DNA of 35,992 nucleotides from JAADDG01 sp964450755 (GTDB taxonomy: Bacteria; Campylobacterota; Campylobacteria; Campylobacterales; JAADDG01): the NCBI GenBank assembly GCA_964450755.1, contig CAYVDJ010000067.1, positions 1 to 35,992 on the forward strand. The letters are read 5' to 3'. The notes under the pieces were generated by a model. That model was not told the origin of the DNA. It saw only the letters and a list, made by a program, of their open reading frames with translations, and did not search any database. A program made the translations under genes and the position numbers. This document shows, piece by piece, positions 9,244-16,545 of the stretch; position 1 is the first letter of the stretch, and each line of letters starts with the position of its first letter.

Positions 9244-10055
9244 TTTACCTCTGTTCTTTGTTTAAAAATAACCAAAGTTACCGAAAAAAGTGTAATAAAT
9301 ATACTGATTGCCAACAGTACCAAAGAGTCATCAATCAGTCTGAAAGTCTCAAAATTAAGACCTATACTCTTTATACTCTCTTGAAATTTTTCCAGCTTTG
9401 GAAGAAAATAGTAAACAACAGCCACTCCTGTTGCACTGATAATGGAGTCTATAAAAACAAGTTTATACAAAACAGCACTTTTCATCCAAAAAGGAGAACC
9501 GAAAAGTCCCATGATATACATTCTCTCCTGATGTTGAAGAGTCCATATCTCCATCTGTTTGAAGATAAGAAGCACACTTATTACAAAAATCAAAACCGTA
9601 AAGACATTTGATATTGTCTTTGCCAAAATCAGCATATTGTATATCTTTGTATAAGACTTCTCAAATGTCTCAACCTTTGTGATAGAAGGGATCATTTTCA
9701 GTTTCTCAACTATCTTTTTAAGAGTCTCTTCGTCGGGAGGGGATTTTAGTTTGATACTGTAAAATTTCGGCAAAGATGTTTTCAAAAGAGCCAAATTTGC
9801 GGGAGAAAAATCATCTTTGAATTTATTGATCACCTTTTTTGTCGATAAAATCTCTACCGTTTTTATAAGCGGAATCTTCTTTTTCAAAGAATCTTTGTCA
9901 AGCTCACTTATAGCTACCGCCACTATCGAATAGTCACTGAAAAGTTTCTCTTCATAACTTTTGACAACTCTCTCAAGCATAACAACAAACTGAAAACTGA
10001 AAAGCAAAATAAACAGAGGAATTATAACGGAGAGATGATTTTTAAGAGACTTCAT
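9240..10055 (-). CDS. ftsX: Cell division protein FtsX (permease-like)
   Basis: FtsX is the membrane half of the FtsEX complex, which passes cytoplasmic ATP hydrolysis to periplasmic cell-wall hydrolase activators. The 271-residue product has a first membrane segment at about 10-28, a periplasmic domain (about 30-135) with the SIKLKSPPDEETLKKI element, and three further membrane segments near 140-165, 190-215 and 240-262. This is the FtsX topology, in a shorter form than E. coli FtsX (about 350 residues). It overlaps ftsE by 14 bp and the EnvC-like gene by 4 bp, so the three proteins are translationally coupled. Confidence 0.9.
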   Translation of the reverse strand: MKSLKNHLSVIIPLFILLFSFQFVVMLERVVKSYEEKLFSDYSIVAVAISELDKDSLKKKIPLIKTVEILSTKKVINKFKDDFSPANLALLKTSLPKFYSIKLKSPPDEETLKKIVEKLKMIPSITKVETFEKSYTKIYNMLILAKTISNVFTVLIFVISVLLIFKQMEIWTLQHQERMYIMGLFGSPFWMKSAVLYKLVFIDSIISATGVAVVYYFLPKLEKFQESIKSIGLNFETFRLIDDSLVLLAISIFITLFSVTLVIFKQRTEVK

Positions 10056-10716
10056 TGATAACTCCTCCGTCTAAAAAATAGTGTTTGTAGTTTATCCCCA
10101 AAGTGGAAGGAATTTTGTGGGTTACGATAACAACAGTCGTACCCAAATGATGATGTGCTCCTTTTAGAAGATCCCAAATCACCTCACTTGAATACTCATC
10201 CAGATTTCCCGTAGGCTCATCAGCCAGTATAAGTATCGGATTGTGTGCCAATGCCCTTGCAATCGCTATCCTCTGTTGCTCTCCACCGCTTAGTTCCAAC
10301 GGATATTTGTCCGCTTTGTGTAAAAGTTTGACATGTTTTAAAAGTTTATGCGCCTGCATTGTGCAGACATTTTTGGAATATCCCGCTATCATCAAAGGCA
10401 ACATAACATTTTTCTCAACCGTCCACTCTTTTATCAGTTTGTAGTCTTGAAAAATAACGCCGATATGTTTTCTCAAAACATTGAGTTTTTGTTTGCTTAT
10501 ACTGTCCAAATCTATACCGCATACCCTAAGAGTTCCGCTCTCAAGAGGAAGTTCCCCGTAAAGTGAGCGAATCATCGTAGATTTACCGCTTCCGCTCTTT
10601 CCCGTAATAAAAACAAAATCGTTTTTATGTATCGAAACATTACTGTTTTTTATAACCGGCTCCCCTTTTTTATAGGAGAGCTGAAGTTTTTGCGCATGTA
10701 TTATCGTTTTATCCAT
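10042..10716 (-). CDS. ftsE: Cell division ATP-binding protein FtsE
   Basis: FtsE is the cytoplasmic ABC ATPase that drives FtsX. The 224-residue product has Walker A (GKSGSGKST) near 38-46, the Q-loop in FQDYKLI, the signature LSGGEQQRIAIARAL near 142-156, Walker B LILADEPTGNLD, and the H-loop in VIVTHK. The DYKLI block after the Q-loop is typical of FtsE. I place the start at ATG 10716; a TTG three bases upstream is possible. It overlaps trmB by 8 bp and ftsX by 14 bp. Confidence 0.93.
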   Translation of the reverse strand: MDKTIIHAQKLQLSYKKGEPVIKNSNVSIHKNDFVFITGKSGSGKSTMIRSLYGELPLESGTLRVCGIDLDSISKQKLNVLRKHIGVIFQDYKLIKEWTVEKNVMLPLMIAGYSKNVCTMQAHKLLKHVKLLHKADKYPLELSGGEQQRIAIARALAHNPILILADEPTGNLDEYSSEVIWDLLKGAHHHLGTTVVIVTHKIPSTLGINYKHYFLDGGVINEVS

Positions 10717-11875
10717 CAATCCACTCTTTTATTTTTTGATGTGCTTTGGTATTTGCCAAAGAGGGTAAAACCCCGTTTGGAATATACTCTGTTTTTTTAT
10801 CGGATATATAGATATAAAGATGTTCGCTTTTTTGATAAGCTCCAAAAGTCAATTTCAAAAAACCGCTTTTTTCATCAATCTCATATATATCTTCAAAATG
10901 AATAAAGAAATCTTTTTCTCTTAGAATTTCATTCTTAAATTTTTTCTTTATTTTACTAAATAAAACTGAATTTTCAAACACAAGAGGAACTCTTTTTTCA
11001 GATTTTTGAGAAATTTCTTCATTTTTAAAGTTTAAATCGTAAATATTTTTATTTAATCTCTTCCATCTGTCTTCATATTTACTGCTGATTTGCAAATCTC
11101 TGTTTTTAAAAACGGTAAACGAACTTTTTTTCAGATTTAAAAACTGTTCCAAAGAGTATTCAAAATAGTTATCGCTGTCGGTTCTAAGCTCCAGCGTTCC
11201 GTCTTTTTTCAAAACTCTTACAGCTTCATTGATAAAATCCCCGCTTATAACTCTTCTGTGTGGTTTTTTGTCCCATGGAACCGGAAAATGAACAAAAATC
11301 CTCTCTACCGAATTTGACTGTAAAAATTCCAAAAATATTCTTGCATCATAATTGACAACCAAAACATTTTTTATACCCTCCCTCTCACATCTTTTAACAA
11401 CCTGTTCGATAGAGGGTTTGTGAATCTCCAACCCTATTATGATAGAAGAAGGATTCTGTTTTGCCTGATACAAAAGGTGTCTTCCACTGCCAAAACCTAT
11501 CTCTACCAGGATATTCTTACCCTCCGTTTTAAAATCATTCAAAAAATAGTCAATATCTTTCAAATAAGGAGATACTTTACTGCTTTTTTTCTTTTTGGAT
11601 TCTATATTTGAAAAGAGGATTTCTCCTCCGCTTTGCCGTGCAAAAATTTTCAATGCTTCATGGATAATAAAAACAGGTGAAACAGAAGTAATTTTATCAG
11701 CTTTCACAAGATAACCGTTTTCTCTTTTTTTTATCTGCAAAAAAAACTTTTTATCTTTAAAAGAGACTAAAACAAGCTCCCCATGCTTACTTTTGGCAGA
11801 GGTCAAAAAGTTGTAATCACCGTCTGTAAAAGGATAATCAAACTTTTCTATCTTCGATAACAGGATATTTGGCAT
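10709..11875 (-). CDS. trmB: tRNA (guanine-N7-)-methyltransferase
   Basis: TrmB puts m7G at position 46 of tRNAs using S-adenosylmethionine. The 388-residue product is much longer than E. coli TrmB (about 240). The Rossmann methyltransferase core lies roughly at residues 115-290, with the SAM motif EIGFGSGRHLL, IGLEIHKPSI, then the PxPWDKKPHRR block (VHFPVPWDKKPHRR) and LRTDSDNYF that identify TrmB. About 110 extra N-terminal and 100 C-terminal residues have no function I recognise; long TrmB forms are usual in Campylobacterota. It lies 6 bp after the lipoprotein gene and overlaps ftsE. Confidence 0.92.
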   Translation of the reverse strand: MPNILLSKIEKFDYPFTDGDYNFLTSAKSKHGELVLVSFKDKKFFLQIKKRENGYLVKADKITSVSPVFIIHEALKIFARQSGGEILFSNIESKKKKSSKVSPYLKDIDYFLNDFKTEGKNILVEIGFGSGRHLLYQAKQNPSSIIIGLEIHKPSIEQVVKRCEREGIKNVLVVNYDARIFLEFLQSNSVERIFVHFPVPWDKKPHRRVISGDFINEAVRVLKKDGTLELRTDSDNYFEYSLEQFLNLKKSSFTVFKNRDLQISSKYEDRWKRLNKNIYDLNFKNEEISQKSEKRVPLVFENSVLFSKIKKKFKNEILREKDFFIHFEDIYEIDEKSGFLKLTFGAYQKSEHLYIYISDKKTEYIPNGVLPSLANTKAHQKIKEWIDG

Positions 11876-11881
11876 ATATTG

Positions 11882-13126
11882 TTACTGTACTTCCAATACT
11901 ACTTTTTCACTCGGCTCGGATTCGATACCGTATTTATCAACACTTAAAACAACAAATTTGTAAGCTATACCCTTTTTTAGACTTTTATCCACAAAACTTG
12001 TACCGGCTATATTGGTAAATTTAATCCTTTTTATCTTCAAACCTTTTCTGTAAGATTTTATAACAATATAACTCACAGCTCTCTTATCCGTCGGCTGCCA
12101 CTGTATCTGTGCAGTATGACCGATAACTGTCGAATAGGTGATTTTTGGAGAAGAGGGCTTGTCCAAAGTCTTGCCCTTGAGAGGATTTTCAGGCATTCTG
12201 GATTCAAGCCCGTCTTTGTCCACTGCCGTAATTTTGTAATAATAAACAGCACCGTCTTTGTCTATACGATCCGTATATTTTGTATCACCTGTTTTTGCAA
12301 TGGGTTTGAACAAAAAATCTTTAATCAAAATATTTCTATATATTTTATAGTAAGCAATATCTTTTTCAGGATTTTGTTCCCATGTAAGTTCAATTTTTTT
12401 AGGCAGATTTGTTGAAGCCTTAACACCTCTTACCGTTTTTGGCAAAGGTTTGGTGTTTGCCTCTACCTCTTTACTCGGTTTTGAAACTACTCCGTTATAG
12501 GTTTTTGCTTTTATCCTGTATATATAGATATGGTTCTCTTTCACATCTTTATCTATATACTCTGCATTCAAACGCCCTTCCAACTCATCGATCTTTTTCC
12601 ATTTGGGAGAATCAATCTCTCTTCTTTCTATGATATAGGAAGCAACTTTAGGATTTGGATGGGGTCGCCAGAGAAGTTTTATCTGGTTTGCAAGTGAACC
12701 TATCGCTTTTATAAACGGAACCGACTCAAATCTCGGTTTTGTTTTGACTTCTATCGTCTCTATGGGATTTGATTCGTGTCCGTTTTTTGTAAAAAGACTG
12801 ATTCTGTAAAAATACTTCGTATCAGGTTCCAAATCTTTATCCAGATAATGAGAAGCGTATCTGTCTTTTATCTTTGCAATTCTTATAAAATCAGCTCTCT
12901 TGTCTCCACTTGCCCTGTAAATGGTATAACCTTGCACAAAATCAGAATAATTTGGTTTCCATTCAAGCGCAACTTCACTCATATCCGATAAAGTCTTCAG
13001 ATTGGTTACAGGAGGAAGAGAATCGTCTGTCTGAACAACTTTTGGCTCTAGTAAAGATGTTTTAACGCACCCTGTGACAACAAAAATCAAAAAGAGAGAT
13101 GATAGTGTCAGGATCAATTTTTTCAT
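11882..13126 (-). CDS. flpA: FlpA-like lipoprotein with four fibronectin type III domains
   Basis: The product is a 414-residue envelope lipoprotein. It starts with a type II signal peptide ending in the lipobox VTGC (Cys at about residue 20). Four fibronectin type III repeats follow, starting near residues 38, 135, 230 and 325; each has an LxW core and a YxYRI/VxxV strand followed by a GxES or similar turn. Length, domains and position match C. jejuni FlpA (Cj1279c as I recall), a fibronectin-binding adhesin; whether binding is kept here cannot be told. The start is ATG 13126, preceded by CGGAGACC. A longer form starting 42 bp upstream would put basic residues before the signal peptide. Its 5' end overlaps the pseudouridine synthase gene by 65 bp in another frame. 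Confidence 0.85.
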   Translation of the reverse strand: MKKLILTLSSLFLIFVVTGCVKTSLLEPKVVQTDDSLPPVTNLKTLSDMSEVALEWKPNYSDFVQGYTIYRASGDKRADFIRIAKIKDRYASHYLDKDLEPDTKYFYRISLFTKNGHESNPIETIEVKTKPRFESVPFIKAIGSLANQIKLLWRPHPNPKVASYIIERREIDSPKWKKIDELEGRLNAEYIDKDVKENHIYIYRIKAKTYNGVVSKPSKEVEANTKPLPKTVRGVKASTNLPKKIELTWEQNPEKDIAYYKIYRNILIKDFLFKPIAKTGDTKYTDRIDKDGAVYYYKITAVDKDGLESRMPENPLKGKTLDKPSSPKITYSTVIGHTAQIQWQPTDKRAVSYIVIKSYRKGLKIKRIKFTNIAGTSFVDKSLKKGIAYKFVVLSVDKYGIESEPSEKVVLEVQ

Positions 13127-14030
13127 AAAAGGTCTCCGTTTCAAAATATTTATCAACAGTCTCCTCAAAATCTTGAAAAAGAGGAGCTTTAAAAACCATC
13201 ATTTCTTTGGTTTTGGGATGTATAAAATAGATAATATAAGCATGTAACATTACTCTGCTTATTTTACTGTTTTTGCTCTTAAAACCGTATAAATGGTCTC
13301 CCAATATATGTCTTGAAAGAAAGGAGAGATGAACTCTTATCTGATGTGTTCTGCCTGTAAAAAGTTTTGCCGCTATCAGCTCTTTTTTTTCATCTTTGGA
13401 AAGCAACACTTTGCAAAAAGCGCTTTTTGCATATCTGCCGTTTTGAACTATCCCCATCTTGAGTCTGTTTTTGGGATTTCTTCCTACCGGTTGTTCTATA
13501 ACGATATCCTCTTTCAAAGGAAGATCGCAAATAGAAAGATAATATCTGCCCATGCTTTTATCCTCCAACTGACGGGAGAGAAAAAAATGGGCTTCATTGT
13601 TTTTTGCTATGACCAAAGCGCCACTTGTCTCTTTGTCTATACGGTGAACGATACCGTGTCTCTCCTCACCGCTGAGTGTGGAAAGAGATACTCCTTTGTG
13701 TTTCAACCAGTCAACCACCGTAGCCTCTTTTACGCTGGGTGCGGGATGAACGGTAACAAAAGGTGGTTTGTTGATAACCATAATATCTTCATCTTCATAG
13801 ATAATCTCTATATCAAAATCAATCTCTTTTTTTTCAGATTTTTTTAAAGTCGGAAGATTTACGATGATCAAATCACCGCTTTTGACTTTAAAACCGCTCT
13901 TTTTTATAAGTCTGCCATTTACTTCCACACCGATATTTTTTATCAGATTTTCTATCTGGTTTCTTGGCTCTTTTAACTCTTCTTGGAGCGTTTTATCCAA
14001 ACGATCACTTCTTTTCGCCTCTATCTGCAT
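13062..14030 (-). CDS. RluA/RluD-family 23S rRNA pseudouridine synthase
   Basis: This enzyme isomerises uridine to pseudouridine in large-subunit rRNA (RluD sites in E. coli), but the target site cannot be assigned here. The 322-residue product has an N-terminal S4 domain (RLDKTLQEEL...GVEVNGRLIKK) and the catalytic domain with the active aspartate in HRIDKETSG. It ends with the RTHQIRVHL motif and the GDHLYG turn. I use ATG 14030, preceded by AAAAGGAAA; an upstream in-frame extension of 38 residues to 14144 is not family-like and would cover the promoter of the opposite genes. The 3' end overlaps the lipoprotein gene by 65 bp, which is long for two functional genes. Confidence 0.9.
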   Translation of the reverse strand: MQIEAKRSDRLDKTLQEELKEPRNQIENLIKNIGVEVNGRLIKKSGFKVKSGDLIIVNLPTLKKSEKKEIDFDIEIIYEDEDIMVINKPPFVTVHPAPSVKEATVVDWLKHKGVSLSTLSGEERHGIVHRIDKETSGALVIAKNNEAHFFLSRQLEDKSMGRYYLSICDLPLKEDIVIEQPVGRNPKNRLKMGIVQNGRYAKSAFCKVLLSKDEKKELIAAKLFTGRTHQIRVHLSFLSRHILGDHLYGFKSKNSKISRVMLHAYIIYFIHPKTKEMMVFKAPLFQDFEETVDKYFETETFYEKIDPDTIISLFDFCCHRVR

Positions 14031-14092
14031 ATATTTTTCCTTTTGGGTGAAAAAACAAAAAGATATTGTAGCATTTTTGATAATCCAAAGTA

Positions 14093-14101
14093 TGGTATAA
14101 T
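14093..14101 (+). promoter_or_regulatory. Extended -10 promoter for mntA-hepT(-rodA)
   Basis: TGG-TATAAT with TATAAT at 14096-14101 lies 28 bases upstream of the ATG at 14130. No good -35 at 17 bp is visible, which is the Campylobacterota pattern. Because hepT and rodA are only 9 bases apart, this promoter probably also feeds rodA. Confidence 0.6.
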
Positions 14102-14129
14102 TATAAAAACCAAGAAAACGAGAAATATT

Positions 14130-14561
14130 ATGCCTCTGATTCAAAGATTAAAAGATTTTTTTGAAAACTATGATTACTCTTTTGTTTTATTGTTTGGTTC
14201 ATACAGTAGTGGAGAAAAAAAAGAGTTAAGTGATATTGATATAGGAGTATTTTTTAAAAAAAATATCGATTATATGGAGATTGGTTATCAAAGTATAATT
14301 TTGGAAGAAAAATTTCATAAAAAAATAGATATAACGGTTTTAAATGATATTTATAAAAAAGATCCACTTTTTGCTTTTGAAATATTAAACAACCACAAAC
14401 CTATTTTGATAAATGATAAAAATTCATTCATATCTTTTAAAACTTTATCTCAACTTTACTACTTGGATTACAAAGACCTAATAGAAACAAATAGAAAGTC
14501 TCTTTTATATAGAATAGAAAACAATAAAATTGGAGAAAGAAACTTTGTTAGAGAGAATTGA
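14130..14561 (+). CDS. mntA: MntA-like antitoxin, minimal nucleotidyltransferase
   Basis: The 143-residue product is a minimal nucleotidyltransferase of the DNA polymerase-beta fold. The motif is exact: G23-S24, ten residues, then D35-I-D37, with a likely third acidic residue at D67 (KKIDITV). In characterised MntA-HepT (type VII) systems the MNT protein blocks the HEPN toxin by transferring AMP units to a tyrosine of it. The adjacent gene encodes a HEPN protein with that acceptor motif. I start at ATG 14130, which is downstream of the promoter and gives the family length; a longer open frame begins upstream inside the pseudouridine synthase gene. The upstream ribosome-binding site is weak (CGAG). 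The 3' end overlaps hepT by 17 bp. Confidence 0.88.
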   Translation: MPLIQRLKDFFENYDYSFVLLFGSYSSGEKKELSDIDIGVFFKKNIDYMEIGYQSIILEEKFHKKIDITVLNDIYKKDPLFAFEILNNHKPILINDKNSFISFKTLSQLYYLDYKDLIETNRKSLLYRIENNKIGERNFVREN

Positions 14562-14940
14562 AAATTTAGAAGAAAATATCACAAATCTAAAAAAGATAAA
14601 AAAACAATTTAATATAAATGATATTAAAACAAACAAGTTGGACGAATGGGCTCTTAGATACGGTATTTTTGAATCTATCCAGATAATCATAGATATAGCC
14701 TGTCATATAACAAACAAATACAATCTTGGAGTAGCAAAAACATATACCCAATGTATAGAAAATTTGACAAAATATCATTACATAGAAAAAAATCTGGAAA
14801 AAAATTTAATCTCTGCAATAGGTTTAAGAAACCTCCTTATTCATGAATACACAAAAATAGATATAGAAAAACTTTACAGCTTTTTAAATCTAACATCAGA
14901 TTTTTCTAAGTTTATAAAAAACATCAAAGAGTACCTATAA
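14545..14940 (+). CDS. hepT: HepT-like toxin, HEPN domain ribonuclease
   Basis: The product is an all-helical HEPN protein, about 131 residues, predicted to be an RNase toxin held inactive by MntA. Near the C-terminus is RNLLIHEY (about residues 95-102), which fits the RX4HXY motif: Arg and His are the nuclease residues, and the Tyr is the site AMPylated in studied systems. There is no ATG at the start. I favour TTG 14545, which has GGAG nine bases upstream; TTG 14530 is an in-frame alternative without a ribosome-binding site. The overlap with mntA implies translational coupling. rodA begins 9 bases after the stop, so the toxin gene lies within the same transcript as an essential shape gene. 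Confidence 0.87.
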   Translation: MLERIENLEENITNLKKIKKQFNINDIKTNKLDEWALRYGIFESIQIIIDIACHITNKYNLGVAKTYTQCIENLTKYHYIEKNLEKNLISAIGLRNLLIHEYTKIDIEKLYSFLNLTSDFSKFIKNIKEYL

Positions 14941-14949
14941 AGGATAGCG

Positions 14950-16059
14950 TTGTTTCAGATTGACAGAAGGATTATAAGCCATTTTGACTTTTTAATACCT
15001 TTGATTATTTTACCCATTATTTTTACTTCTCATACTCTCATAGGAGAGATAAACCCTTCTCTTGCCAATAAACAATCTATCTATTTTATTATAGGTCTGG
15101 CAGTTTTTATCTTCTTTTTTTTGATACCTATAAAAAAACTCGCATGGATTATCCCTTATTTATACTGGTTTACTATTTTACTTTTGATAGCTGTAGATTT
15201 TTTCGGAACTACAAAACTGGGTGCTACAAGATGGCTTAATATTCCGTTTGTCAATTTTACGATTCAGCCGTCGGAAATTTTTAAACCGGCTTTTATCCTC
15301 ATGATGGCTTATCTTATAAAAAACAATCCCCCTCCCAAAGAGGGATACGAATGGAAAGACTTTTTTAAACTGAGTATCTATATCATACTTCCTTTCTTTC
15401 TAATAGCAAAAGAGCCCGATCTTGGAACCGCGCTTATCCTGCTTCTGGTTGGTTTTAGTACACTTTTTATCATAGGTGTCAATAGAAGAATATGGTTTAC
15501 CCTTTTTATCTCGATAGCCGTAAGCGCACCTATCTTATACAATAATCTGCATGATTATCAGAAAAAAAGAATTCATGATTTTATACAAAACAAACCAAGC
15601 TACCATGTAAAACAGTCTCTCATAACGATAGGTTCGGGAGGATTGACAGGAAAAAAGAAAGAGGATGCAACACAGGCAAGATTTAAATTTTTACCTATTG
15701 CAACAAGTGATTTTATTTTTGCATATCATGTAGAGAGGTTTGGTTTTTGGGGAGCAATTTTACTGATAGGAGGATATGTGCTTTTGATTATACACCTTTT
15801 ACTGTTCAATTTTAAGCTAAAAGATGATCATTTTACCACTGTTGTTACAACCTCCGTTTCCGTACTGGTATTTTTTTATATGAGTGTAAATATAGCTATG
15901 ACAATAAGTCTTGCTCCCGTAGTCGGCGTACCTTTACCCTTTTTCAGTTACGGAGGAAGCAGTTTTATAACTTTTATGATGCTTTTTGGCATTTTAGAAA
16001 ATCTTTTGGCATTTAGATACAATTCATTTTATGACTCATTTAGATATACTTTGAGATAG
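14950..16059 (+). CDS. rodA: Peptidoglycan glycosyltransferase RodA (SEDS family)
   Basis: RodA polymerises lipid II into glycan strands for cell elongation, working with a class B penicillin-binding protein. The 369-residue product has about ten membrane segments and SEDS signatures: GATRWLNIP, FTIQPSEIFKPAF, AKEPDLGTAL with the essential Asp at residue 157, and the C-terminal VPLPFFSYGGSSF. Length and the KEPDLGTAL form favour RodA over FtsW. The start is TTG at 14950, preceded by AAAGGAT. In C. jejuni the homologue (mrdB) follows the same block as I recall; here mntA-hepT lies between. Confidence 0.92.
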   Translation: MFQIDRRIISHFDFLIPLIILPIIFTSHTLIGEINPSLANKQSIYFIIGLAVFIFFFLIPIKKLAWIIPYLYWFTILLLIAVDFFGTTKLGATRWLNIPFVNFTIQPSEIFKPAFILMMAYLIKNNPPPKEGYEWKDFFKLSIYIILPFFLIAKEPDLGTALILLLVGFSTLFIIGVNRRIWFTLFISIAVSAPILYNNLHDYQKKRIHDFIQNKPSYHVKQSLITIGSGGLTGKKKEDATQARFKFLPIATSDFIFAYHVERFGFWGAILLIGGYVLLIIHLLLFNFKLKDDHFTTVVTTSVSVLVFFYMSVNIAMTISLAPVVGVPLPFFSYGGSSFITFMMLFGILENLLAFRYNSFYDSFRYTLR

Positions 16060-16091
16060 AAAAAGCGTTTAACTTAAAATTAAGCTGCTCT

Positions 16092-16100
16092 TGATATAAT
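16092..16100 (+). promoter_or_regulatory. Extended -10 promoter of the tRNA gene
   Basis: TGA-TATAAT (TATAAT at 16095-16100) lies 18 bases upstream of the mature tRNA 5' end, the distance expected for a short leader. No clear -35 is present. Confidence 0.6.
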
Positions 16101-16118
16101 TTCATTCTCAAATTTAAC

Positions 16119-16195
16119 GGGTCTTTAGCTCAGCTGGTTAGAGCACTCGGCTCATAACCGAGTGGTCGTAGGTTCGAGTCCTACAAGACCCACCA
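16119..16195 (+). tRNA. tRNA with anticodon CAU (elongator Met, or tRNA-Ile2)
   Basis: This is a 77-base cloverleaf with encoded CCA. The acceptor GGGTCTT (16119-16125) pairs with AAGACCC (16185-16191), with discriminator A. The anticodon stem CTCGG/CCGAG encloses loop CTCATAA, so the anticodon is CAU. The T-arm is GTAGG/CCTAC with loop TTCGAGT. The G1-C72 pair rules out initiator fMet. The body closely resembles Gram-positive tRNA-Ile2 sequences as I recall them, so it may be the lysidine-modified isoleucine tRNA; sequence alone does not settle this. Confidence 0.95.
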
Positions 16196-16200
16196 TTATC

Positions 16201-16545
16201 TCATATCTTTTTTATAAAAGCATCTTTTTGGATTTTTTTTAACTCTTTTAGATATTTTTTTGCTCCCTTTTTTGTATCAAACGGACCTACAAGAAGCAGT
16301 TTTATACCATCATGCTTTTTGATTACGAAAGGATATCTTTTTTCTTTTAACTTTTCTATCAGATCAAAAGGTTTTTCTCTGATGTAAGCCTCTATCTGAA
16401 CAAAATATTTCCTCTTTTTGTATATTTTATTTTTTGCCAATATCACGGTTTTGGTACTTTTATCCAAAACAGGAAGTTTTGCAAGTCTGTTTGTCAAACC
16501 GAAAGAAACGCTGACCAAAAAAAATATAATCAAAAATCTTTTCAT
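16201..16545 (-). CDS. Small exported SPOR-domain protein
   Basis: The 114-residue product has a signal peptide (MKRFLIIFFLVSVSFG) and one SPOR domain at about 46-112, recognised by YFVQIEAY, the LVGPF turn, and the following KKYLKELKKI helix. SPOR domains bind peptidoglycan lacking stem peptides, the product of amidases, and so locate to division septa. It is the last gene of the five-gene operon and overlaps the VTC gene by 4 bp (ATGA). This implies that the operon product works at the cell wall or periplasm. No own promoter is seen. Confidence 0.75.
   Translation of the reverse strand: MKRFLIIFFLVSVSFGLTNRLAKLPVLDKSTKTVILAKNKIYKKRKYFVQIEAYIREKPFDLIEKLKEKRYPFVIKKHDGIKLLLVGPFDTKKGAKKYLKELKKIQKDAFIKKI

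Noticed and set aside
13329..13847. 172-codon plus-strand open frame
   Set aside because: It is antisense to the pseudouridine synthase catalytic domain and has no recognisable domain or start signal.
16059..16118. A terminator between rodA and the tRNA gene
   Set aside because: The short A/T palindrome CTTAAAATTAAG has no GC stem and no T-run; it is too weak to call.
16119..16195. Initiator tRNA-fMet
   Set aside because: It has a G1-C72 pair; initiators have a mismatch at 1-72.
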